Source of the DNA: Chloroflexota bacterium
GTDB taxonomy: Bacteria; Chloroflexota; Anaerolineae; Anaerolineales; Villigracilaceae
Direction of reading: 5' to 3'
Length of the DNA stretch: 59,206 nucleotides
Assembly: GCA_016235425.1 (NCBI GenBank)
Contig: JACRLC010000063.1
Span: forward strand, 1-59,206
Notes under the pieces: model-generated
The model's input: the letters and a program-made list of their open reading frames with translations, nothing else
Told to the model about the DNA's origin: nothing
Database searches by the model: none
Translations under genes and position numbers: made by a program
Shown here: in pieces, positions 51,872-59,206 of the stretch
How the letters are laid out: each line of letters starts with the position of its first letter
How positions within the stretch are numbered: the first letter of the stretch is position 1

Positions 51872-53452
51872 ATGGCCTTCCTTTTACATCATCTTTTGTC
51901 TGAAAGTGCATCTAAATATCCGGATAGAGAGGCGATATCATTCAAAGGTCGCACTATCACGTATGCCGAATTAGAAAGAGAGTCAAACAAACTAGCCCAT
52001 ACACTCGTAGCACTCGGAATAGTGAAGGGAGACCGTGTAGGACTCTATTTCGACAGAGGTATCGAATCAATTATCTCAGCCTGTGGGGTCTTGAAGGCGG
52101 GAGCAATCTATGTCCCCATAGATCCATCGAGTCCTTTGAGGCGGGCCATTTATATAATAGAAAAATGTGGCATAAAATCATTGCTTTCCACCCAGGAAAA
52201 ACTGACGAAGATAGTGGAGGCATTTCCTGAAAATTCACCACTCGAACGCATTATTCTGATGGATAAAAACGATCAATATTCCGGGTCAATAGGATCAACC
52301 CAATTGATCAATGGTTACTCTGTATTGCGTGAAGTTGGGGGAAATGTCCCTGTCGTGAGTGTCATAGATTCTGACATAGCCTACATTTTATTTACTTCCG
52401 GCTCGACGGGAAATCCTAAAGGGGTGGTGATATCACACCTGAACTCCATAACATTCGTGAATTCCGCTTGTGATTTTTTCCACATAGAAAAGGAAGATAG
52501 ATTTTCTAACATTGCTCCCTTGCATTTTGATATGTCGATCTTCGATATATTCGTCGCATTCAAAGCTGGAGCTTGTGTAGTGATCATTCCTGAGACTATT
52601 GCCATTTTCCCAGCAAAACTGGCTCAATATATTTCAGAAAAGAAGATATCGGTATGGAATTCTGTTCCCTCTGCGCTTTCTCTTTTGGCAACATATAAGA
52701 ACCTTGTTACTTGCGACTTGTCAAGTTTGCGATTGATTCTATTCGCCGGGGAATTATTCCCGTTGAAATATTTACGATTTCTTCGGGAAGTTATACCCGG
52801 AGCAAGATTCTGCAATATGTATGGTCAAACAGAGGCAAATTCTTCAACCTATTATTGGGTTGACCAGTTGCCTACAGATGACAGAGAAATGCTTCCCATC
52901 GGCAGGGCACTCCCGAATTTCGAAGTCTTCGCTTTGGATGAAAATGGCAATTATGTTGATACTCCTGAACACGAGGGCGAGCTATATGTAAGGGCATCGA
53001 CAGTTGCGTCGGGTTATTGGAATGAACCCCAAAAAACAGAAAACTCCTTTGTAAAAAATCCTCTTCGCCCCGACCTACATGAAAGAGTCTACAAGACAGG
53101 CGATTTAGTCCGCCGAGATTCCAACGGCAACTATGTGTTCTTGGGCCGAAAAGACCATATGATCAAGAGTCGGGGCTATAGGATCGAGATTGGAGAGATT
53201 GAAACAGTTTTATGCAACCACCCGGAAATCAAAAACGCCGTTGTCATCCCAATTCCTGACGAACTCATAGGGAATAGGATTTCAGCGATCGTCGTTCCGT
53301 TTACGCCAGGCAAAATCACAAAAGACGACATCTTGAAACATTGTTTTGCGCAATTGCCAAAATACATGGTACCTGAGGTTGTCGAACTCCGTGATTCTGT
53401 GCCCATGACTTCATCTGGAAAGATTGATAGAAAGAAGTTGAGTGACTCATGA
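51872..53452 (+). CDS. amino-acid-type AMP ligase (adenylation enzyme)
   Basis: A 526-residue stand-alone adenylation enzyme. Core A3 LFTSGSTGNPKG (173-184), A4 region APLHFDMSIFDIF with D220 (an Asp at the position that binds the alpha-amino group in amino-acid adenylation domains), A5 NMYGQTEAN, A7 YKTGDLVRRD, A8 GRKDHMIKSRGYRIEIGEIE and A10 SSGKIDRKKL with K517 are all present. It looks like PltF/RedM/DltA-type enzymes that load a carrier protein with an amino acid, rather than a fatty acyl-CoA ligase. The substrate cannot be read by eye. GAAGGAG precedes the ATG; the stop overlaps the next gene. Confidence 0.88.
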   Translation: MAFLLHHLLSESASKYPDREAISFKGRTITYAELERESNKLAHTLVALGIVKGDRVGLYFDRGIESIISACGVLKAGAIYVPIDPSSPLRRAIYIIEKCGIKSLLSTQEKLTKIVEAFPENSPLERIILMDKNDQYSGSIGSTQLINGYSVLREVGGNVPVVSVIDSDIAYILFTSGSTGNPKGVVISHLNSITFVNSACDFFHIEKEDRFSNIAPLHFDMSIFDIFVAFKAGACVVIIPETIAIFPAKLAQYISEKKISVWNSVPSALSLLATYKNLVTCDLSSLRLILFAGELFPLKYLRFLREVIPGARFCNMYGQTEANSSTYYWVDQLPTDDREMLPIGRALPNFEVFALDENGNYVDTPEHEGELYVRASTVASGYWNEPQKTENSFVKNPLRPDLHERVYKTGDLVRRDSNGNYVFLGRKDHMIKSRGYRIEIGEIETVLCNHPEIKNAVVIPIPDELIGNRISAIVVPFTPGKITKDDILKHCFAQLPKYMVPEVVELRDSVPMTSSGKIDRKKLSDS

Positions 53453-54636
53453 TAAACATATCCATACCAAAACTCATCAAAAATGAATGGCGCTATGAAT
53501 CTGGAAAGCCTTATGCTAACGCCAAGATCCTTAGTCATGACATCCATCCCGAAGGGTTAGATGTCGATCGGATTCGTTTTTTCGAGGTTGGAAGCCTCAT
53601 ACCGAATTCGAATGTTGGTCACATCATCAGTGTTCTTCAAGGCAGCGGACAGCTATACCTGGCAGGCAACAATAAACAACCACTTCACCTAGTTGCAGGA
53701 GTTCACCTCTATCTTCCACCTGGCCTGGAGAGTGTTCTTGACGCTGATTCGGGGACTGAACTTCTGCGCGTTTCGTGTACATCAGCCTCGCAGGCGCGTG
53801 GAAAGCAACTATTGCTCCGTGATGAAATGTTTCTCGCAGCCTGTGCTACAGCGCCTCAATCGTTGCGGTGGATACTCACACCCCAGTATTTAAGCCGTCG
53901 AATTTTCCTGCACCATGATCCGATCCTTCTGTCGAAATCCGGAAACCCAGTATCCTGGTTTCGCACCACGATGTTCGACGTGGCCGGTCTTCCCAAAAAC
54001 GAGGATGGGGAGTCGGTGTTCAAGATGTCCTACAATTCCCGAACTGAGTTCAACGTCTGTTACGATGTGAAAGGAACCACCCGCGTTCGTATGGCACAAC
54101 ATCCGTATAAAGGGACGAAACAACTCTGGAGCCAATGGTTCCCGCTTGATGGAGACTCAACATACCACTTAAACGAAGCCGCAGGAGGGGCCGAAGAAGA
54201 GTGTCGTTTCGACGAGGTAACCCAGACCCAACAATTCCTTCGCAATAAGCACGAAGTTTATATACACAATGGACATGTGACACTTTTCTGTTTATTTGAT
54301 CCGGCATCAACAGGCATTGAGCGTCATCGACCAGGCGAGTATAGCGACTACGAACCTCTGTCGCAAGTGTTAGGAACCAAACTGTACGAATCTTACAAGC
54401 GAGAGATCGTTAGATACGATGAGATGGCAGATCGGCTTTCCCTGGCCAAGGCGATGGGCAAGTTGAGCACATTTCAGGGAACTTCGATTTGGAAACTTTA
54501 CTTACAAGGCAGAGATGCTCAAGTATGCATCGAAACCGAACTTGCAAAAACCCTTACTATGGAAGGCAACCAACGCGAGCGAATTCTTGCGGACTGGATG
54601 CAACCCGCCGTAATTGATGAGCGGTCGTTTGCATAA
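53449..54636 (+). CDS. unrecognised cupin-like protein
   Basis: A 395-residue protein that I do not recognise. The stretch GHIISVLQGSGQLYLAG, HLVAGVHLYLPPGLESVL (about residues 60-105) has the turn pattern of a cupin barrel, and a second barrel-like part is possible at about 200-290 (STYHLNEAAGGAEEE). No classical HxH metal motif is clear. Its ATG overlaps the ligase stop (ATGA), so translation is coupled to the ligase and the product probably works in the same pathway. The 54637-54888 gap after it holds no gene. Confidence 0.5.
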   Translation: MINISIPKLIKNEWRYESGKPYANAKILSHDIHPEGLDVDRIRFFEVGSLIPNSNVGHIISVLQGSGQLYLAGNNKQPLHLVAGVHLYLPPGLESVLDADSGTELLRVSCTSASQARGKQLLLRDEMFLAACATAPQSLRWILTPQYLSRRIFLHHDPILLSKSGNPVSWFRTTMFDVAGLPKNEDGESVFKMSYNSRTEFNVCYDVKGTTRVRMAQHPYKGTKQLWSQWFPLDGDSTYHLNEAAGGAEEECRFDEVTQTQQFLRNKHEVYIHNGHVTLFCLFDPASTGIERHRPGEYSDYEPLSQVLGTKLYESYKREIVRYDEMADRLSLAKAMGKLSTFQGTSIWKLYLQGRDAQVCIETELAKTLTMEGNQRERILADWMQPAVIDERSFA

Positions 54637-54888
54637 GGTGACTCACTTCCTCCAATTTCTCTCTATGGTTCAAGGAAAGGTTTTTATCTTATGAAAAGAC
54701 GCCTCCGCGAGGAAATCCTGCAGGATTACTCAAAAGCAAATGAATATCCCAATTTTAGATCCCATTGACCTATCTTCCTTATAGCATGGACGCTCAGTAT
54801 CGGATGAAGATATCACCATCGTAATCCCACATCCATATATTAGATTATCGTTTAACCCATTCTACTCAATTAGGATTTCAAATCAATT

Positions 54889-55911
54889 ATGACCCAATTA
54901 AACGATCCTTTTAGCCAAGATTGGATAGATTTTATCAATAGCAACGCCGGAGCGACTATTTTCCATCACCCGGCCTGGTTGCGCTTATTGGTTGAATGTT
55001 ATGCTTATCAACCGTTTGTTCTTGGCTTGCGCGATGAAAATGATAAATATAGGGCAGGTATACCAATGATGGAGATAAAAAGCCCCATTACCGGCAGAAG
55101 ATGGGTATCGTTGCCATTTTCAGATTTCTGCTCTCCATTGTTTGAAAATGATAGTGATCATGGACAAATAATCGAGAGCTTACTCTCACTGGCGAAAGTT
55201 GAACACATTCACAGCGTTGAACTCCGCGGGGCATATTCAGACAACCCTGCTCTTATTACGGAATCAGACTATGTTTTCCACGAGCTTGATTTGGAGCCGG
55301 ATAATGAAAAAGTATTTGCCCGCATGCATGAGATGCATCGCCGCAACATCAAAACTGCTCGTCTGAAAGGTGTCCAGATTGTCCGGGGCGATACATCTGA
55401 ACACCTAAGAGAGTATTACAACCTGCATCTGCAAACTCGGCGTCGCCAGGGTGTTCCCATTCAACCGTGGAAATTCTTCGCTGCATTAAGAAAACTTTTT
55501 GAACAAGGCCTGGGCTTTGTTTTGTTAGCCTACGATAATCAGCGTTGCATCGCAGGTGCCATCTTCTTGCATTGGCAAAAAACATTGACATACAAGTATG
55601 GTGCTTCTCTTTCTGATGACCTTCAGGTTCGCCCCAACAATCTGATAATGTGGACCGCAATACAATGGGGCTGCAATAACGGATTCAACAAGTTGGACTT
55701 GGGTAGAACTACTCTTTCAAATGAAGGTCTCCGAGCATTCAAGAGCCGTTGGGGTGCGCGCGAATATTGTTTGCCCTACACGTATCTTGTTCCACATGCA
55801 AAGAAGGTTTACACCGGCAAACTCACGGCACTTTTAAGTATGCTTATTAGAAATTCTCCGCCCTGGTTTTGCCGAATCTCAGGCGAATTGCTTTATAAGC
55901 ATTTTGGATAA
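54889..55911 (+). CDS. FemAB/GNAT-like acyltransferase
   Basis: A 340-residue protein with two GNAT-like halves, as in FemAB and BioF2-type acetyltransferases. GATIFHHPAWLRLLVECY at the start, MHEMHRRNIKTARLKGVQIVRG, EYYNLHLQTRRRQGVPIQPWKFF, and NLIMWTAIQWGCNNGFNKLDLGRT with AFKSRWGA at the end are typical. Relatives transfer amino acids from aminoacyl-tRNA to peptidoglycan precursors, or act in polysaccharide clusters. With a carrier and an amino-acid-type ligase nearby, it may transfer a carrier-bound group to the glycan; this is inferred. Confidence 0.8.
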   Translation: MTQLNDPFSQDWIDFINSNAGATIFHHPAWLRLLVECYAYQPFVLGLRDENDKYRAGIPMMEIKSPITGRRWVSLPFSDFCSPLFENDSDHGQIIESLLSLAKVEHIHSVELRGAYSDNPALITESDYVFHELDLEPDNEKVFARMHEMHRRNIKTARLKGVQIVRGDTSEHLREYYNLHLQTRRRQGVPIQPWKFFAALRKLFEQGLGFVLLAYDNQRCIAGAIFLHWQKTLTYKYGASLSDDLQVRPNNLIMWTAIQWGCNNGFNKLDLGRTTLSNEGLRAFKSRWGAREYCLPYTYLVPHAKKVYTGKLTALLSMLIRNSPPWFCRISGELLYKHFG

Positions 55912-56219
55912 AGTTAAATTCAATGGTTACTGATGCAGTAAGTACCCAGTGAATAATGCGTATTCATTTTCATGATGTCTTTCATATTCTGGTCACTGAT
56001 GTGATCCAAAGGAGGTGAAGGAAAATTGGTTCTGTGGGTTTGGTGGGTAAATTCTCTTTGTACACAGATTTTAAGTTTTTTTTGTGAAATCTGGGTAATT
56101 CGTGTCCCCACTCCCACTTGATACCAGAGAGCTGAAAATAAAAACCAAACCACTTTGAGGCTATCCCTGCTGGTGGGAAATTGATCATCCTCCAGCTCTA
56201 TCCACTAATAAGGAGAAAC
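55912..56219 (+). other. gene-free region before the SLH gene
   Basis: About 308 bases without a gene. It holds a weak inverted repeat (CAGATTT at 56065 with AAATCTG at 56087) and ends in the TAAGGAG ribosome binding site of the SLH gene. A promoter may lie here but no clear pair of boxes was found. Confidence 0.4.
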
Positions 56220-58853
56220 ATGAACACAAAATCTAGTATATCTTTTTGGGCTCGGACAATAGTCGCAGTCTTTGTGATTGTAATGCTAATCCTTCCAGTG
56301 ACGCCGGCCTATGCTGCCGGAGCAGTTGCCCCACTGGATGAATGGCCGACGACCCCTCAAATGATAGCAACCACTGGAAACCTGTCCGGGGCTTTTGCAA
56401 TTTCAAGTGGCACAAACCGGTTGCTGGTGGTGCTGGTCTCCAGTTACAATAGTGGCGGCTCAGGCGGACAAACATTCAGCGCTACTTATGGCGGAAAACC
56501 CCTAACCGGAGCATTTCTCGAAAACTCTAACAGACTTACAACCTGGATCGCCTACCTAAAGGAAACGGATATCGCCGATCGCGCTGGGGACGCAGTAGCG
56601 GTTACGGTTACTGGGCCCCATACAAATGTGGTCGGCTACATCGCCAGTTACAGTGGGGTAGACCAAACCACACCAATCACAGGTGCCAATGGCGTATACA
56701 TCCCCAACGTAAACAACCGACCTATTGGTGGACCGCTCACCGTGAACGCGGGTGGATACGGCATTTACGGTTGGTCGGGTAGTTCTGGGATCACACGTAC
56801 CAGCGATACCGAAACTTATACCGAGCATAGCGATTACACTGCTGTGGGTTACAATTCGGGCATAGCATCCAAGGCTTTTGCCTCCGCATTCAGCAGCGAT
56901 CCATCGGTCACATGGTCGGCAAATAACCGCGTGTCAGTTTCGTTTGTCACGCTCAATCCAGCCAGCACAACTGCCACCACACTGGCTGTTACTGCGGCCA
57001 CTGGCACGTATGGTGGCACGGTCAACCTGATTGCCGCCCTATCACCCGCAGTAGCCGATAAACTGATCAACTTCACGCTCAACGGTGTTCCGGTCGGCAC
57101 CGCTACAACCAATAGCAGCGGCATCGCAAACATTCCTGCCGCCGACCTGACTGGCATCAATACCGGCACATATCCCAGTGGTGTGGGCGCCAGCTTTGCA
57201 GGCGATGGTACCCACGACGCGAGTAGTGGTACGGCCAGCCTGACAATTAATCCCAAAGCCTTGACCATCACTGCCAGCGACGCCAGCAAGACCTACGGTG
57301 ACACCCAAACCTTCGCCGGAACTGAGTTCACCACCTCCGCACTGATCAGCGGCGACTCTGTTGACAGCGTAACCCTCACCAGCACGGGAGCAGTTTCAAC
57401 CGCGGCAGTGAGTAACTACGACATCGTGCCTAGCGCCGCATCCGGCACAGGCTTGGGCAACTACAATATCACCTATGCCAACGGTACGCTGACGGTTAAT
57501 CCCAAAGCCTTGACCATCACTGCCAGCGATGCCAGCAAGACCTACGGTGATACCCAAACCTTCGCCGGGACTGAGTTCACCACCTCCGCATTGATCAGCG
57601 GCGACTCTGTTGACAGCGTAACCCTCACCAGCACAGGCGCAGTTTCAACCGCGGCAGTGGGTAACTACAACATCGTACCTAGCGCCGCATCCGGCACAGG
57701 CCTGAGTAACTACAATATCACCTATGCCAACGGTACGCTGACGGTTAACAAAGCCAGCCTAACAGTGACGGCTGATATTCAGACCATCAACACCGGTGAT
57801 CCCGATCCGGTCTTCACTTTCTCCTATGGTGGCTTCGTTAGCGGCGATGATGGAACTGTCATTGACACCCCACCCACCTGCAATGTGCCTGTTGCGCACA
57901 ACACTCCAGGCACATATGATATCGTTTGCACAGGCGGTATTGACAATAACTACAACTTTACTTACGTCAACGGCACGCTGATCGTCTCCGCCGTCAACTC
58001 TCCCCCGACCGACATCAGCCTCTCCAACTCTTCTGTGAATGAGAACCAACCGGTCGGCACTGTTATCGGCACGCTTACCACTACCGACATGGACACAGGC
58101 GACACTTTCACCTACGCCTTCTGCGGCGGCACGGACGATGCATCCTTTAGCATCGAAATCGGTGTTCTTAAGACAGCGGCCACATTCGACTACGAGACAA
58201 AGAACGGTTACAGTATCTGCATCCGCTCTACAGACAACGGTGCCTCGAGTACGAACAAAACGTTCGCCATCACGGTCAACAACCTGATCGACACAACAAC
58301 CTTTGCCGATGTCTCGACCAACTACTGGGCCTGGCAGTACATTGAATCCATCTATTCAGCCGGCATTACCGCCGGTTGCGGTACCTCTCCGCTCATCTAC
58401 TGCCCAACTGCCCCGGTCACGCGCGCCCAGATGGCCGTCTTCATTTTACGCGGCATTCATGGCGGCGCTTACACCCCCCCGACGCCCACTGGCAATATCT
58501 TCGCCGACGTGCCGGACAGCTATTGGGCAGCGGCTTGGATCGAGCAATTAGCCGCGGAGGGAATCACAGCTGGCTGTGGCGGTAGCAATTACTGCCCCGA
58601 TCAAGCCGCCACACGCGACCAAATGGCCGTCTTTCTTTTGCGCGCTAAACACGGCAGTGCCTATACACCTCCGACGCCCACTGGCACAGTCTTTAGCGAT
58701 GTGCCAGACTCATACTGGGCGGCTAGTTGGATTGAGCAATTAGCCGCGGAGGGAATCACAGGTGGCTGTGGTGGAACTAACTATTGTCCCGCTAGTACGG
58801 TCACTCGTGATCAGATGGCTGTTTTTTTGGTAAAGACGTTTAGCCTTCCATAA
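56220..58853 (+). CDS. secreted S-layer-homology protein with MBG and cadherin-like repeats
   Basis: An 877-residue cell-surface protein. A signal peptide (about 1-33, ending near AYA-AG) starts it, and an unrecognised beta-rich region follows (about 35-250). After an Ig-like domain at about 255-340 come three MBG-type beta domains, the first two (345-427 and 428-510) nearly identical. A cadherin-like domain is at about 595-690, and three SLH repeats end the protein (about 695-755, 762-815, 822-877; for example YWAWQYIESIYSAGITAGCG, TRAQMAVFILR). Each SLH repeat has a Cys pair. SLH domains bind wall glycans, so this protein could be anchored by the polysaccharide of this locus. GGAG precedes the ATG. 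Confidence 0.92.
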   Translation: MNTKSSISFWARTIVAVFVIVMLILPVTPAYAAGAVAPLDEWPTTPQMIATTGNLSGAFAISSGTNRLLVVLVSSYNSGGSGGQTFSATYGGKPLTGAFLENSNRLTTWIAYLKETDIADRAGDAVAVTVTGPHTNVVGYIASYSGVDQTTPITGANGVYIPNVNNRPIGGPLTVNAGGYGIYGWSGSSGITRTSDTETYTEHSDYTAVGYNSGIASKAFASAFSSDPSVTWSANNRVSVSFVTLNPASTTATTLAVTAATGTYGGTVNLIAALSPAVADKLINFTLNGVPVGTATTNSSGIANIPAADLTGINTGTYPSGVGASFAGDGTHDASSGTASLTINPKALTITASDASKTYGDTQTFAGTEFTTSALISGDSVDSVTLTSTGAVSTAAVSNYDIVPSAASGTGLGNYNITYANGTLTVNPKALTITASDASKTYGDTQTFAGTEFTTSALISGDSVDSVTLTSTGAVSTAAVGNYNIVPSAASGTGLSNYNITYANGTLTVNKASLTVTADIQTINTGDPDPVFTFSYGGFVSGDDGTVIDTPPTCNVPVAHNTPGTYDIVCTGGIDNNYNFTYVNGTLIVSAVNSPPTDISLSNSSVNENQPVGTVIGTLTTTDMDTGDTFTYAFCGGTDDASFSIEIGVLKTAATFDYETKNGYSICIRSTDNGASSTNKTFAITVNNLIDTTTFADVSTNYWAWQYIESIYSAGITAGCGTSPLIYCPTAPVTRAQMAVFILRGIHGGAYTPPTPTGNIFADVPDSYWAAAWIEQLAAEGITAGCGGSNYCPDQAATRDQMAVFLLRAKHGSAYTPPTPTGTVFSDVPDSYWAASWIEQLAAEGITGGCGGTNYCPASTVTRDQMAVFLVKTFSLP
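57252..57749 (+). repeat. 249-bp tandem duplication inside the SLH gene
   Basis: Units 57252-57500 and 57501-57749 are nearly identical and each encodes one 83-residue MBG domain. They differ at only a few positions, mostly silent. A third, diverged unit follows. Confidence 0.95.
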
Positions 58854-58871
58854 GAGAGTGCAAACCTGCAA

Positions 58872-58910
58872 CGAAAAAAAGAGTCTCCTTCATGGAGACT
58901 CTTTTTTTCG
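58872..58910. terminator. strong bidirectional terminator
   Basis: A perfect 17-bp stem (58872-58888 with 58894-58910), 5-base loop, with A and T tracts. It stops the SLH gene and the convergent gene at the right edge. Confidence 0.95.
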
Positions 58911-58969
58911 TACATTCATCAACTCGCCAGCAATTTCCATCGTTCTTCTCTGGTCGCCATAATTAATAA

Positions 58970-59206
58970 TCAGGGACCTAGCGTGCCGTCTACTGTCCAT
59001 GTTGCAGTAGGTGGTGGAGTGGTTGCATACTCAGCTTCGAGCGTTTCCACGTGATATTGATAAGTGATGGCTGTAAACTCAAAAGCGCCGATGTCATATC
59101 CATTTCCAACTGGGCGCATATTCATCTCAAAGTCATCGCTCACCAAACCAGACAGGTTTTCACCTCTGTCAATCAACGGAGACGAGGCCACCAGGTGAAA
59201 ATCATA
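58970..59206 (-). CDS. C-terminal fragment of a probable beta-helix surface protein (choice-of-anchor Q type)
   Basis: The minus-strand frame is open to the window edge and ends at 58970. The visible 78 residues include YDFHLVASSPLIDRGEN and NGYDIGAFEF. The DFHL-x-SPLIDRG and DIGAFE motifs are the usual end of large extracellular right-handed beta-helix proteins with a choice-of-anchor Q domain. About 40 residues after DIGAFEF are Thr/Pro-rich. The start lies outside. Confidence 0.75.
   Translation of the reverse strand, partial: YDFHLVASSPLIDRGENLSGLVSDDFEMNMRPVGNGYDIGAFEFTAITYQYHVETLEAEYATTPPPTATWTVDGTLGP

Overview
The window looks like a chromosomal piece of a monoderm Chloroflexota bacterium, probably of class Anaerolineae. 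This is inferred from the gene set (an S-layer-homology protein with a Cys pair in each SLH repeat, VanW and LytR-CpsA-Psr wall proteins, an ECF sigma factor paired with a DUF5667 protein, a GxxExxY protein) and from the many small palindromic intergenic repeats. No rRNA gene, tRNA gene or CRISPR array was seen.

Left part (1-13140). The left edge holds what looks like one end of an ISL3-family insertion sequence. Next come a cold-shock gene with its own promoter and terminator, and a rightward series of mostly housekeeping genes: an SDR epimerase, 3-methyladenine glycosylase, FabI, a DUF4258/DUF2283 toxin-antitoxin-like pair whose first gene carries an in-frame stop, a bactofilin, a prolyl-tRNA-synthetase-like protein without the catalytic core, a methyltransferase flanked by a duplicated piece of that gene, a PLP aminotransferase and several membrane proteins.

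Centre (13176-33865). This part is mostly on the minus strand. A glycerol run (glpK, glpD) is interrupted by a GxxExxY gene lying between inverted repeats, and continues into a family 2 glycosyltransferase, a histidine phosphatase, a ketopantoate reductase family protein and a TGS-domain nucleoside kinase. Then follow rubrerythrin, fmt, a Trm112-like/HEAT/LCP operon, a VanW protein, an NnrU-like membrane protein, a HerA-like ATPase, and an ECF sigma factor with a membrane DUF5667 partner. The sigma gene is preceded by a possible leader peptide and hairpin.

Right part (34069-58910). This is a long rightward surface-polysaccharide locus, visibly more AT-rich than the flanks. It starts with an orphan response regulator and a small HTH-like protein. 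Genes follow for an initiating sugar-phosphate transferase, a dehydrogenase/N-acetyltransferase/aminotransferase trio for a diacetamido or related amino sugar, a chain-length/BY-kinase protein, polymerase, flippase, sulfotransferase, two glycosyltransferases, a polysaccharide deacetylase and a lipoprotein adaptor. It then carries an unusual block: GNAT-like protein, free acyl carrier protein, acyl-CoA-dehydrogenase-like flavoprotein, amino-acid-type AMP ligase, an unrecognised cupin-like protein and a FemAB-like acyltransferase. The carrier/flavoprotein/ligase trio has the composition of pathways that turn carrier-bound proline into pyrrole-2-carboxyl. Its place inside a polysaccharide locus suggests an unusual acyl or aminoacyl decoration of the glycan. 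This is the most interesting part of the window. The locus ends with a secreted SLH protein, and the window ends inside a convergent gene for a probable beta-helix surface protein.
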